Source: Luteibacter sp. UNC138MFCol5.1
Lineage (GTDB): Bacteria > Pseudomonadota > Gammaproteobacteria > Xanthomonadales > Rhodanobacteraceae
Direction of reading: 5' to 3'
NCBI RefSeq assembly: GCF_900110505.1
Contig: NZ_FODZ01000006.1
Coordinates: 124,001 to 188,000, forward strand
DNA length: 64,000 nucleotides
Shown: in pieces, positions 9,847-18,104 of the stretch
Layout of the letters: each line of letters opens with the position of its first letter
Position numbering within the stretch: position 1 is the first letter of the stretch
Program-made: the position numbers and the translations under genes
The notes under the pieces: generated by a model
Database searches by the model: none
The model's input: the letters and a program-made list of their open reading frames with translations, nothing else
What the model was told of the DNA's origin: nothing

Positions 9847-9874
9847 CGGATCGCCGATGCGATTGGCTCCCACC
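9847..9874. repeat. Solitary REP half-unit upstream of pgk
   Basis: A 28-base unit begins CGGATCGCCGAT and ends GGCTCCCACC. A copy with two mismatched positions lies at 26470-26497 after marR. The TCCCAC end matches the ends of the other REP-like elements here, so this looks like a single arm without its partner. Confidence 0.55.
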
Positions 9875-9953
9875 GGTCCGATGCCGGATTTGCGCCGACG
9901 CGGTCCACCCAAGGACAATCGGCGCTTCTCCTACACAGAAGCCGGAGTCCAAC

Positions 9954-11135
9954 GTGTCCGTCATCCGCATGCAAGACCTCGACCTGCGCGGCAAGCGCGT
10001 GCTGATCCGCGAGGACCTCAACGTCCCCGTGGAGAACGGGAAGATCACCTCCACGCAGCGCCTCGACGCCTCGCTGCCCACGATCGTCGCCGCGCGCGAC
10101 GCCGGCGCGAAGGTCATGGTCATCTCGCATCTGGGTCGGCCGAAGGAAGGCGAGTTCGACGAGGCCTCGTCGCTGAAGCCCGTGGCGGAATGGCTGGGCG
10201 ACAAGCTCGGCAAGGACGTCCGCCTGGTGCGCGACTACCTCGACGGCGTCGACGTCGCCGACGGCGAAGTGGTCGTGCTCGAGAACTGCCGCATGAACGT
10301 CGGCGAAGGCAAGGACGACGAAGCCCTGTCGAAGAAGTACGCCGCGCTCTGCGACGTGTTCGTCATGGACGCCTTCGGCACCGCCCACCGCGCCCAGGCC
10401 TCCACGCACGGCGTGATCCGCTTCGCGCCCGTGGCGGCGGCCGGTCCCCTCCTGGCGAAGGAGCTCGACGCGCTCGGCAAGGCGCTCGAGAACCCGGAGA
10501 AGCCACTGCTCGCCATCGTCGCGGGTTCGAAGGTCTCCACCAAGCTCGAGCTGCTGCAGAACCTCGTCGGCCGCGTCGACCAGCTGATCGTCGGCGGCGG
10601 CATCGCCAACACGTTCATCCTCGCGGCGGGTCACAAGGTGGGCAAGTCGCTCGTCGAGGCCGATCTGCTCGACACCGCGAAGAAGATCATGGCCGACGCG
10701 AAGGCGCGTGGCGCCGACGTGCCGGTGCCGACCGACGTCGTCGTCGCCACCGAGTTCGCGGCCACCGCGAAGGCGACGGTCAAGGCCGTCGATCAGGTGG
10801 GCGACGACGAGATGATCCTCGACATCGGCCCGGACACGGCGAAGCGCTACGCCGAACTCATCGCCAAGGCCGGCACGGTCGTGTGGAACGGCCCCGTCGG
10901 CGTCTTCGAATTCGACGCCTTCGGCAAGGGCACCGAAACGCTCGCGCGCGCCATCGCGGCGTCGAAGGCCTTCTCCATCGCCGGCGGCGGCGACACGCTC
11001 GCGGCCGTCGACAAGTACGGCATCGAGGACGGCGTCTCCTACATCTCCACGGGCGGCGGCGCGTTCCTGGAGTTTCTGGAAGGCAAGGAGCTGCCCGCGG
11101 TCGCCGCGCTGAAGGCGCGGGCGGAAAAGCGCTGA
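9954..11135 (+). CDS. pgk: Phosphoglycerate kinase
   Basis: Pgk transfers phosphate between 1,3-bisphosphoglycerate and ADP in glycolysis. The 393-residue protein starts [20 protein letters not shown], closely matching the E. coli N-terminus (MSVIKMTDLDLAGKRV), which supports the GTG at 9954; GGAG lies 7 bases ahead. [32 protein letters not shown], the hinge and the nucleotide-binding segment [13 protein letters not shown] are present. The frame is open far upstream, but that part has no similarity to Pgk. The stop overlaps the next gene by one base (TGATG), so the phosphatase-like gene is translationally coupled. Confidence 0.97.
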   Translation: MSVIRMQDLDLRGKRVLIREDLNVPVENGKITSTQRLDASLPTIVAARDAGAKVMVISHLGRPKEGEFDEASSLKPVAEWLGDKLGKDVRLVRDYLDGVDVADGEVVVLENCRMNVGEGKDDEALSKKYAALCDVFVMDAFGTAHRAQASTHGVIRFAPVAAAGPLLAKELDALGKALENPEKPLLAIVAGSKVSTKLELLQNLVGRVDQLIVGGGIANTFILAAGHKVGKSLVEADLLDTAKKIMADAKARGADVPVPTDVVVATEFAATAKATVKAVDQVGDDEMILDIGPDTAKRYAELIAKAGTVVWNGPVGVFEFDAFGKGTETLARAIAASKAFSIAGGGDTLAAVDKYGIEDGVSYISTGGGAFLEFLEGKELPAVAALKARAEKR

Positions 11136-11785
11136 TGCTCGTCCTCTTCGACCTCGACGGCACGCTGATCGATTCCGCGCTCGGCATCTTCGCCGGCGTC
11201 CGCCATTCCCTGGCGGCCGTCGGCGCCGAAGCGCCGGACGACGCGGCGCTGCGCTCGTGGATCGGACCGCCGCTGCGGGTGAGCTACCGCGACATCCTCG
11301 GCGACGACAGCGAGCGCATCGAAGCCGCCGTCGCCGCGTATTCCGAGCGCTTCCGCGACGTGGGCTGGTCCGAGCACACGGTGTACGACGGCATCGCCGA
11401 CATGATCGCCAGCCTCGTCGACGGCGGACACCGCCTCGCCGTCGTGACCAGCAAGACCCGCTCGCACGCGGAGCCGATCATCGCCCACCTGCCCTTCGGC
11501 AAGGCGTTCGAACGCGTCTACGCGCCCGGGCCGGAGACCGCGCACAGCGAGAAGGCCACGATGATCGCCACCGCGCTCGCCGACTTCGGCGCCTCGCCCG
11601 AGGACACCCTGATGATCGGCGACCGCCTTTACGACATCGAAGGCGCGGTCGCCAATGGCGTGCGCGGCGTCGGCGTCCTCTGGGGCTTCGGCGACCGCGA
11701 GGAACTGGAAACCGCGGGCGCATGGAAGGTGGTGGAAGCCCCGGCGGAAGTCGCGCTGCTCGCGGATTCTTTCGTTTCGGGCTGA
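11135..11785 (+). CDS. HAD-family hydrolase, phosphoglycolate phosphatase-like
   Basis: A 216-residue HAD-superfamily phosphatase. The nucleophile motif is LFDLDGTLIDS at the N-terminus, motif II is VVTSKTRSHA, and motif III/IV is MIGDRLYDIEGAVANGVRGVGVLWG. A helical cap (residues 15-85) includes IGPPLRVSYRDIL, the pattern of Gph/PGP-type enzymes. The exact substrate is not shown; phosphoglycolate is the family default. It starts on the ATG that shares its A with the pgk stop codon, so it is co-translated with pgk. Confidence 0.85.
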   Translation: MLVLFDLDGTLIDSALGIFAGVRHSLAAVGAEAPDDAALRSWIGPPLRVSYRDILGDDSERIEAAVAAYSERFRDVGWSEHTVYDGIADMIASLVDGGHRLAVVTSKTRSHAEPIIAHLPFGKAFERVYAPGPETAHSEKATMIATALADFGASPEDTLMIGDRLYDIEGAVANGVRGVGVLWGFGDREELETAGAWKVVEAPAEVALLADSFVSG

Positions 11786-11830
11786 GGGCAAAGAGCCGAT
11801 GTGGCGGTTCGCGAGAACCGTCTGCATCGC

Positions 11831-11909
11831 GGTGGATCCCGGTTTTCACCGGGATGACGGTGAGGGGACACCAACGTCACCCCGGCGTACGCCGGGGTCT
11901 ACGACCCCG
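11831..11909. repeat. Paired hairpin repeats of the GGATCCCGG/CCGGGATGAC type
   Basis: Two adjacent hairpins are visible. GGATCCCGGTTTTCACCGGG runs from 11834, and the CACCCCGGCGTACGCCGGGG hairpin runs from about 11878. The first unit resembles the widespread 'CCCGG-n-CCGGGATGACG' intergenic hairpins of proteobacteria. They differ in sequence from the GTAGGAGC family seen elsewhere in this window. Confidence 0.65.
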
Positions 11910-12309
11910 GTCCCCACGCATGCGACAGCCAGCCACGGCTACGCGAGTCCTACACATCGCGACGCGAATGCCTGATGCGAAACGCACGAGCCGCTTCGTA
12001 GTCTCGTCGGATGATCGCAGTCCTCCCCCACGTCGTCATCCTCGCAGCCTTCGTGCCGCTCACCGCACCTGACGACGATCGCCACCCCACAACGCCACGC
12101 CTGCCCGGCGAGATGCACACGCCAGCGCGCGGACCACGTGTTCGCCTTCCCTTCGCGCCTGTGTCGGATCGGACGAAGGTCGATCACATAGTGGGAACGG
12201 TCACCGATGCGGTGTTGCAGGTTCTTGGGCCATCTGGCTATCACGGGCGGGCGAGGATCGAAAACGTCGACCCCGTTCCTCCGACACGCTCTCCGTGAAC
12301 AAGAACACC

Positions 12310-12378
12310 TGTGGGAGCGGCCTCGGCCGCGATGGGTGCTTGCCTCAAGCACCCATCGCGGCCGAGGCCGCTCCCACA
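12310..12378. repeat. REP-like inverted pair, GAGCGGCCTCGGCCGCGATG class
   Basis: Arms of about 30 bases (TGTGGGAGCGGCCTCGGCCG and its reverse complement) are separated by only a few bases around TTGCCTCAA. The near-perfect long hairpin lies 33 bases from the tkt terminator. Confidence 0.85.
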
Positions 12379-12410
12379 GTCGGTGATCTCGCATCGCCTG
12401 CCTTTGCCGC

Positions 12411-12445
12411 AAAAAAAGCCCCGGGCGCGAACCCGGGGCCTTTTT
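12411..12445 (-). terminator. Rho-independent terminator of tkt
   Basis: The stem GCCCCGGG/CCCGGGGC has a CGCGAA loop and is followed on the minus strand by seven T residues. It starts 20 bases past the tkt stop. Five T residues on the other side could let it work in both directions. Confidence 0.88.
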
Positions 12446-12464
12446 AGTCACACCTGACGACGTC

Positions 12465-14477
12465 TTACTTGATGACGCTCTTCACCGCGTCGATCACCGC
12501 CGTGGTGGTGATGTTGAAGTGGGCGTAGAGCTTGTCGATCGGGGCCGAGGCGCCGAACGTCGTCATGCCGATGGCCTTGCCGTCGAGGCCGATGTACTTG
12601 GCCCAGAAATCGACGCTGGCGGCTTCCACCGCCACGCGGGCGCGGCACCACGACGGCAGGACGCCTTCGCGGTATTCGACCGGCTGCGCGTCGAACTCTT
12701 CCGTGCAGGGCATGGACACGACGCGGACGGGGACGCCCTGGTCGCCGAGCGCCTGCGCGGCCTCGACGGCGAGGCCGACTTCGGAGCCCGTGGCGATGAT
12801 GATCGCCTTGAACTTCTCCGACGGCTCCCACAGCACGTAGCCACCCTTCTCGATGTTCGCCACCTGCTCTTCCGTGCGCGGATTGTGCTTGAGGTTCTGG
12901 CGCGAGAAGATCAGGCACGACGGGTTGCCCGCGCGCTGGATCGCCTTCTTCCAGGACACCGCCGACTCCACGGCATCGGCCGGGCGCCACACGCGGTTGT
13001 TCGGGATGAGGCGCAGCGAACCCAGGTGCTCCACCGGCTGATGCGTCGGACCGTCTTCGCCGAGACCGATCGAATCGTGCGTGTACACGTGGATGGTGTG
13101 CGCGGGAATCAGCGCGGACATGCGCACGCCATTACGGGCGTAATCCGAGAACACCAGGAACGTCGCGTCGTACGGGATGAAGCCGCCGTGCAGCGCGATG
13201 CCGTTGGAGATCGCGGTCATGCCGAACTCGCGCACGCCGTAGTGGATGTAGTTGCCTTCGGCGCCGCCGGTGGCGACGTTCTTCGAACCCTTCCAGATGG
13301 TGAGGTTCGACGGAGCGAGGTCGGCCGAGCCGCCGATCAGTTCCGGCAGGAGCGGACCGAACGCGTCGAGCGACATCTGCGACGCCTTGCGCGAGGCCAC
13401 GACCGGACCTTCGGCCTGCAGCTTGGCGATATACGCGTTCGCCTTCTCGGCGAAGTCGGCGGGCAGGTCGCCGGCGAGGCGGCGCTTCAGTTCGGCCGCG
13501 AGTTCCGGGAACGCCTTCGCGTAGGCGTCGAACTTCGCGTTCCATTCCTGCTCGGCCTTGCCGCCGGCGTCCTTCGCGTTCCACGACGAGTAGAGCTCTT
13601 CGGGGATCACGAACGGCGGGTAGTTCCAGCCGAGGCGCTCACGCGCGGCCTGCACTTCGGCCGGGCCGAGCGCCGCACCGTGGGACTCTTCCTTGCCTTC
13701 CTTGTTCGGCGCGCCGAAACCGATGATGGTCTTGCAGATCACCAGCGAGGGCTTCTCGCTCTGCGACGTGGCGCGACCGATGGCTTCCTTGATGGCATCG
13801 GCGTCGTGGCCGTCGACGGGCTTGCCGTCCTTGCCCACCACGACGTTCCAGCCGTAGGCCTCGAAACGCTCCGCGGTGTTGTCGGTGAACCAGTCGTGGA
13901 CTTCGCCGTCGATCGAGATGCCGTTGTCGTCGTAGATGGCGACGAGCTTGCCGAGCTTGAGCGTGCCGGCGAGCGAGGAGACCTCGTGCGAGATGCCTTC
14001 CATGAGGCAACCGTCGCCGACGAACACGTAGGTGTGGTGATCGACGATCTCATGGCCCGGGCGGTTGAAGCGCGCGGCCAGCACCTTCTCGGCCAGCGCG
14101 AAGCCGACGGCGTTGGCGAGACCCTGGCCCAGCGGGCCCGTGGTCGTCTCGACGCCCGGCGTGTGGTGGTATTCCGGATGACCCGCGGTGCGGAAACCGA
14201 GCTGGCGAAAGTGCTTCAGATCCTCGATGCCGAGGTCGTAGCCGGTGAGGTGCAGCAGCGCGTACTGCAGCATCGAGCCGTGACCGTTGGAAAGGATGAA
14301 GCGGTCGCGGTTCGCCCAATGCGGATTCGTGGGGTTGTGGCGAAGGAAATCGCCCCACACCACCTCGGCGATATCGGCCATGCCCATCGGCATGCCCGGG
14401 TGGCCGGACTTGGCAGCTTCGACACCATCCATGGCCAGGGCGCGGATCGCATTGGCGCGTTCGCGGCGTGTCGTCAT
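12465..14477 (-). CDS. tkt: Transketolase
   Basis: Transketolase moves two-carbon units between sugar phosphates in the pentose phosphate pathway using thiamine diphosphate. The 670-residue product has the full three-domain layout: [13 protein letters not shown] and [15 protein letters not shown] at the N-terminus, [12 protein letters not shown] for ThDP/Mg binding, the pyrimidine-domain segment [15 protein letters not shown] and the C-terminal domain. GGAG lies about 7 bases ahead of the ATG at 14477. The frame is open for another 25 codons upstream, but the conserved start [17 protein letters not shown] argues for this site. It lies in a cluster of glycolytic genes but is transcribed alone. 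Confidence 0.96.
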   Translation of the reverse strand: MTTRRERANAIRALAMDGVEAAKSGHPGMPMGMADIAEVVWGDFLRHNPTNPHWANRDRFILSNGHGSMLQYALLHLTGYDLGIEDLKHFRQLGFRTAGHPEYHHTPGVETTTGPLGQGLANAVGFALAEKVLAARFNRPGHEIVDHHTYVFVGDGCLMEGISHEVSSLAGTLKLGKLVAIYDDNGISIDGEVHDWFTDNTAERFEAYGWNVVVGKDGKPVDGHDADAIKEAIGRATSQSEKPSLVICKTIIGFGAPNKEGKEESHGAALGPAEVQAARERLGWNYPPFVIPEELYSSWNAKDAGGKAEQEWNAKFDAYAKAFPELAAELKRRLAGDLPADFAEKANAYIAKLQAEGPVVASRKASQMSLDAFGPLLPELIGGSADLAPSNLTIWKGSKNVATGGAEGNYIHYGVREFGMTAISNGIALHGGFIPYDATFLVFSDYARNGVRMSALIPAHTIHVYTHDSIGLGEDGPTHQPVEHLGSLRLIPNNRVWRPADAVESAVSWKKAIQRAGNPSCLIFSRQNLKHNPRTEEQVANIEKGGYVLWEPSEKFKAIIIATGSEVGLAVEAAQALGDQGVPVRVVSMPCTEEFDAQPVEYREGVLPSWCRARVAVEAASVDFWAKYIGLDGKAIGMTTFGASAPIDKLYAHFNITTTAVIDAVKSVIK

Positions 14478-14701
14478 CGGCGTTCTCCAGATAGCAGGCG
14501 GGGGAAAACGACGATTGTCGCGCATCGGCGAAAAGATGTCGTGGACGTTCATGTCGCGGCGCGGAAGTTAACCCGGCCTTAATCTTTTGACCTCGTTTTT
14601 TGAATTTCTTCAGGTTCGAAGGTCTTTAATCGACCACGGCCACCACCGATCCCCCACCCCCAACGTGTGGCGGCCGCCCCGAAAAAAAGAGGAACATTCC
14701 C

Positions 14702-15430
14702 ATGAAAAAGGCAGCTCTTGCCCTTGCGGTCTCTTGCGCTTCGTTTGCGGCCATTCCGGCCTTCGCACAGGACAACACGGCCGTGTCCGGCAATTACCAG
14801 CCGACCCAGTCGGTCGGTAGCGGCAACTGGTTCATCGGCGCCAACGTCGGTCGCACCAACGGCAGCGACAATGGCGGTTTCGGCAGCAACACCGGCGGTT
14901 TCAACTTCCTGAAGGGCGAAAAGGGCCGTCGCACCGGCTACGGCGTCCTCGGCGGCTACCGCTGGAAGGTGGGCCCGGACCTCGGCCTCGGCGTCGAAGC
15001 CGGCTATGCCGACCTCGGCAACTACCGCGTCAAGAACGTCTTCGAATCGGATCAGGACGTCAACCAGAGGTCCACGCGCAACGCCCTGCGCGGCTGGATG
15101 GTCGGCGTGAACGGCAAGCTCAACCTCGTGCCGGGCTGGTACATCAGCGCGCACGGCGGCTACTTCCGCGCCAACGACAACAACCAGAACTACAACAACA
15201 GCGTGGGCCAGGATCTCGGCTTCTCGAGCGGCGGTCGCGCCGACCGCGGCAGCTGGTACGGCGGCATCGGCACCGGCTGGGACGCCACCGAGCACTTCAG
15301 CGTGGGTGTCGCGTACGACTACTTCCACGCCGACGCCGGCAAGGTCCGCAACAACGAGACCGGCGAGGTCACGCGTGGCCTGAAGCGCTCCACCGGCATC
15401 GTTTCGCTGGCCGGCGAATACCGCTTCTAA
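14702..15430 (+). CDS. Outer-membrane beta-barrel protein (first of tandem pair)
   Basis: A 242-residue protein with a clear Sec signal peptide (MKKAALALAVSCASFAA, cleavage after AFA). Alternating strands rich in Gly, Tyr and Trp follow, such as TGYGVLGGYRWKVGPDLGLG, then GVEAGYADLGNY, GWYISAHGGYF and WDATEHFSVGVAYDYF. It ends in the outer-membrane sorting signal GEYRF with a terminal Phe. The shape is that of a small 8-stranded OmpA/OmpW-type barrel. It is a paralogue of the next gene (ALGVEAGYNDLGN matches LGVEAGYADLGN). A role in adhesion, transport or stress is not shown. It has its own terminator after it. Confidence 0.88.
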   Translation: MKKAALALAVSCASFAAIPAFAQDNTAVSGNYQPTQSVGSGNWFIGANVGRTNGSDNGGFGSNTGGFNFLKGEKGRRTGYGVLGGYRWKVGPDLGLGVEAGYADLGNYRVKNVFESDQDVNQRSTRNALRGWMVGVNGKLNLVPGWYISAHGGYFRANDNNQNYNNSVGQDLGFSSGGRADRGSWYGGIGTGWDATEHFSVGVAYDYFHADAGKVRNNETGEVTRGLKRSTGIVSLAGEYRF

Positions 15431-15454
15431 GTTAAGAAAAACCCTTCAGCGATC

Positions 15455-15497
15455 GATTGAGCCACGGTGCCCCCTCACCGTGGCTTAATCGTTTCTT
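15455..15497 (+). terminator. Likely terminator after the first barrel gene
   Basis: A 15-bp nearly perfect inverted repeat (GATTGAGCCACGGTG/CACCGTGGCTTAATC, one mismatch) with a 6-base loop is followed by GTTTCTT. It lies 24 bases after the stop and separates the two paralogues. Confidence 0.7.
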
Positions 15498-15649
15498 AAT
15501 ACTGAACTGGTCGGTGTTGAATTTATCCCGACCCGCCCAATCTAAGTGTCCACGCAAGGGCAGACCGGCCCTGCGGCAGCGACGACGGCCTCCCCCACAC
15601 CCCAGGGCCGCGGCGCCGAAAAAGAAAAAAAGCATTCCGGAGATCCACC

Positions 15650-16231
15650 ATGAAGAAGACCCTTATCGCCCTCGCCCTGGTTGCCGCTGGCGCCGTTGCC
15701 GCCCCGGCCTTCGCCCAGGAAGCCAACGGTGCCGGCTGGTTCGTCAACGGCAGCGTCGGTCGCACCTCCGTCGACAAGGACCGCTACGACGGCCACGACA
15801 CCGGTTACGCCCTCAACGGCGGCTACCGCTGGACCGTGAGCCCGTGGGCCGCCCTCGGTGTCGAGGCCGGTTACAACGACCTCGGCAACATCAACGCCAA
15901 GAGCTTCTTCAACGGCAACCGCGTGGTCGATCGCCGCAAGTCGGAACTGCATGGCTGGACCGCCGGCGTGAACGGCCACTTCAACATCGATCCGAAGTGG
16001 TACATCAGCGGCCGTGCCGGTATCTACGGATGGAAGGGCCACGGCACCGAGAGCGACGACTTCGATCGCCGCAACCTCGACAAGACCAGCTGGTACGCCG
16101 GCGCGGGCGTGGGCTACGACTTCTCGAAGAACTGGAGCCTCGGCATCAACTTCGATCACTACGATGCCCGCAAGGACGGTCTGGACCTTTCGACCAACAT
16201 GACCTCGGTCACGGCGGAATACCGCTTCTGA
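15650..16231 (+). CDS. Outer-membrane beta-barrel protein (second of tandem pair)
   Basis: A 193-residue paralogue of the preceding barrel. It has a Sec signal (MKKTLIALALVAAGAVAA, cleavage after AFA), strands such as GYALNGGYRWTVSPWAALG, then VEAGYNDLGNI, WYISGRAGIYGW and WYAGAGVGYDFSKNWSLG, and the terminal sorting motif AEYRF. It is about 50 residues shorter than its neighbour and lacks the Asn/Gly-rich insert after the signal peptide. GGAG lies 8 bases upstream of the ATG. The A-rich leader before the ribosome site resembles that of the first gene, which suggests a local duplication that kept its 5' region. Confidence 0.88.
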   Translation: MKKTLIALALVAAGAVAAPAFAQEANGAGWFVNGSVGRTSVDKDRYDGHDTGYALNGGYRWTVSPWAALGVEAGYNDLGNINAKSFFNGNRVVDRRKSELHGWTAGVNGHFNIDPKWYISGRAGIYGWKGHGTESDDFDRRNLDKTSWYAGAGVGYDFSKNWSLGINFDHYDARKDGLDLSTNMTSVTAEYRF

Positions 16232-16259
16232 TCGAACGCGCCGGCTTCACCGGCGGCAT

Positions 16260-16293
16260 AAAAAACCCGGCGCCTCGCGGCGCCGGGTTTTTT
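16260..16293. terminator. Bidirectional terminator between the barrel gene and fba
   Basis: The stem AACCCGGCGCC/GGCGCCGGGTT has a TCGC loop, flanked by A and T runs on either side. It sits between two convergent genes and should stop both. Confidence 0.92.
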
Positions 16294-16304
16294 CGTGAAG
16301 GGAA

Positions 16305-17327
16305 TCAGCCCTTCTTCCAGATGCCCTTGGCGGCCTGGCTGTTTTCCTTGGCACGCTCGACGACGATCTTCTGCGCCGAGGCGAGGTTGCCCTTCTGGTC
16401 CTTCGCCCAGTTTTCCAGCGCCGCCGACACGAGCGCGCGGCCGTACGAGAAGCTGATCGGCCACGGGTGCGGGCCGAGCTTGTTGATCTCGTTGAGGTTC
16501 TCGGTGGCCTGCTGGTCTTCCTGGCCGCCCGAGAGGAACACGATGCCGGCCACGGCGGCGGGCACGGCGTACTGGAACACGTTGACGGTGGCCTCGGCGA
16601 TGTCCTCGGCGTCCACCTGGTCTTCCTTCGGCGCGTACTTGCCCGGGATGACCATGCTGACCTTCAGGATCAGGGCCTTGAGTTCGACGTTGTTGAGCTC
16701 GAGCTGGGCGAACAGGCTCTGCAGGACTTCCTTGTGCACGGCGAAGCTCGTGTCGAGGTCCTGCGTGTTCTCCTTGTCGTCCATCAGGATTTCCGGCTCG
16801 ACCATCGGGACGAGGCCGGCTTCCTGGCAGAGCGCGGCGTAGCGGGCCAGCGCGTGGGTGTTCGCTTCGACGGCGGCCGAGGTGGGCGTGTCGTCGGTGA
16901 TCTTGATCACGGCGCGCCACTTGGCGAACTTCGCGCCCAGCTTCGCGTACTCCTGCAGGCGCTCGCGCAGGCCGTCGAGGCCTTCGGTCACCACTTCGCC
17001 CGGGAAGCCGGCCAGCGGGTGCGTGCCCTTGTCGACCTTGATGCCCGGGATGATGCCGGCCTGCTCCATCGCCTGGACCATGGTGCGGCCGTCGGCGGTC
17101 TTCTGGCGGATCGTTTCGTCGAACAGGATGGCGCCCGAGATGTATTCGCCGAGGCCCGGTGCGGTCAGCAGCATTTCGCGGTACGCGCGGCGGTTCTCTT
17201 CATTGTTCTCGAGACCGACAGCCTCGATGCGCTTCTTGATGGTCGAGGCCGATTCGTCGACGGCGATGATGCCCTTGCCGGGTGCCACCATCGCCTGCGC
17301 GATCTGTTCGAGGTTTTCGATGCTCAT
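16305..17327 (-). CDS. fba: Fructose-bisphosphate aldolase class I
   Basis: The enzyme cleaves fructose 1,6-bisphosphate to two trioses in glycolysis. The 340-residue sequence is the eukaryote-like class I type: GKGIIAVDESASTIKKRIE near the N-terminus, ILFDETIRQKT, KWRAVIKI with a conserved Lys, PEILMDDKENTQD, the Schiff-base Lys in LILKVSMVIPG and FLSGGQEDQQA. No metal-binding class II motifs are present. The start is MSIENLEQIAQAMVAPGKGI with GGAC/GAGGAC just ahead of the ATG. Class I fba beside pyk, tkt and pgk is the arrangement known in xanthomonads. Confidence 0.96.
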   Translation of the reverse strand: MSIENLEQIAQAMVAPGKGIIAVDESASTIKKRIEAVGLENNEENRRAYREMLLTAPGLGEYISGAILFDETIRQKTADGRTMVQAMEQAGIIPGIKVDKGTHPLAGFPGEVVTEGLDGLRERLQEYAKLGAKFAKWRAVIKITDDTPTSAAVEANTHALARYAALCQEAGLVPMVEPEILMDDKENTQDLDTSFAVHKEVLQSLFAQLELNNVELKALILKVSMVIPGKYAPKEDQVDAEDIAEATVNVFQYAVPAAVAGIVFLSGGQEDQQATENLNEINKLGPHPWPISFSYGRALVSAALENWAKDQKGNLASAQKIVVERAKENSQAAKGIWKKG

Positions 17328-17433
17328 GAGGACTCCATGGAAGTAAGTGGTATGCCCCGCTCTTGCGGCGGGGCCGAAGCAAAAACCGGCGGAGTATAGG
17401 GGACGACTCCGCGAAAGCCGTTGTGCGGCGCGA

Positions 17434-17874
17434 TCAAGTGGTCTGGTAGCCCGGCAGCTCGCACTGCTTGAGGATCTTCGCCTTCTGCGCGGGATCGTCC
17501 GGCAGGTTGTAACCGGCGACGTAGTACGTCAGCACGGGATCGCCATTGCGGTTCACACCCGACGGGCCGTAGCGGAAGTTCTTCACGATGCTGACGCCGA
17601 CCTGGGCGAGATCGCCCTCGGGCACGGTCTTCGCCGCGACCACGTTCTGCGGCAGGCCGTTGGAGCCGATCATGAACGTCGTCGCGGTGCAGCCCGGCTG
17701 GTTGAGGTTCTTGCCGGTGTTCGGCACGTCGGCGTCGACGCTGGTGTTGGTCAGCGTCCAGTAATAAGGCAGCCGGTCGGGCGCGACCTTGCGGATGTTC
17801 TGGGCGTCGGCGGCGCCGGCGGTCAGGAGAAGCGCGGCGGCGATCGCACCGCTGCGGAGGCTGATTCGGATCAT
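17434..17874 (-). CDS. Secreted protein with a TonB C-terminal-like domain
   Basis: A 146-residue exported protein with a Sec signal (IAAALLLTAGAADA). Residues 60-130 read TATTFMIGSNGLPQNVVAAK, then a VPEGDLAQVGVSIVKNFRYGP segment and DPVLTYYVAGYNL. This follows the TonB C-terminal layout: a strand 'VxFxIdxdGxvxdv', a helix ending 'lxxwrFxPa', then a final strand. There is no N-terminal anchor or Pro-rich span, so it is not a working TonB. Two Cys residues (in PGCTATT and KQCELPGY) could form a disulfide. It follows fba on the same strand with a 106-base gap in front. Function unknown. Confidence 0.7.
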   Translation of the reverse strand: MIRISLRSGAIAAALLLTAGAADAQNIRKVAPDRLPYYWTLTNTSVDADVPNTGKNLNQPGCTATTFMIGSNGLPQNVVAAKTVPEGDLAQVGVSIVKNFRYGPSGVNRNGDPVLTYYVAGYNLPDDPAQKAKILKQCELPGYQTT

Positions 17875-17985
17875 GGCGCCCTCGTAGGTAGGTCAGCGCG
17901 CCGAGTTTACTCCCGCCGGGGGATGGGGTGCGTGTGAAATCGTGCGGTCGTTCGCCCCCGCCCGGCGTCTGGTACCGACGATCGT

Positions 17986-18080
17986 GTAGGAGCGCGCCCT
18001 GCGCGCGACAGCCTTTCGCGAAGAGCCGCAGGGCCTGTCGCCCCTCGCGAAGAGCTGTCGCGCGCAGGGCGCGCTCCTAC
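17986..18080. repeat. REP-like inverted pair, GCGCGCCCTGCGCGCGAC class
   Basis: GTAGGAGCGCGCCCTGCGCG on the left is mirrored by the reverse complement ending GCGCTCCTAC on the right. The inner part contains CTTTCGCGAAGAGC and a second CTCGCGAAGAGC. It lies between the secreted TonB-C-like gene and pyk. Confidence 0.85.
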
Positions 18081-18104
18081 GAGCGATCACCGATCGCGTG
18101 ACGA

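Larger units (their letters stand above)
11786..12464. other. Long non-coding stretch between the HAD gene and tkt
   Basis: About 680 bases without a convincing gene lie between two convergent genes. It holds two hairpin repeats (11831-11909), a REP-like pair (12310-12378) and the tkt terminator (12411-12445). The middle part, 11910-12300, is a little less GC-rich. It has short open frames on both strands, but none has a recognisable motif or good ribosome binding site. It could be a decayed gene. Confidence 0.5.

Noticed and set aside
11939-12451. Possible gene in the gap before tkt (minus strand, 170 codons)
   Set aside because: It runs through the REP pair and the tkt terminator, has no ribosome site, and shows no recognisable motif.
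12519-14582. A 687-codon plus-strand frame opposite tkt
   Set aside because: It is antisense to a well-supported gene and has no motifs; long antisense frames are common at this GC content.
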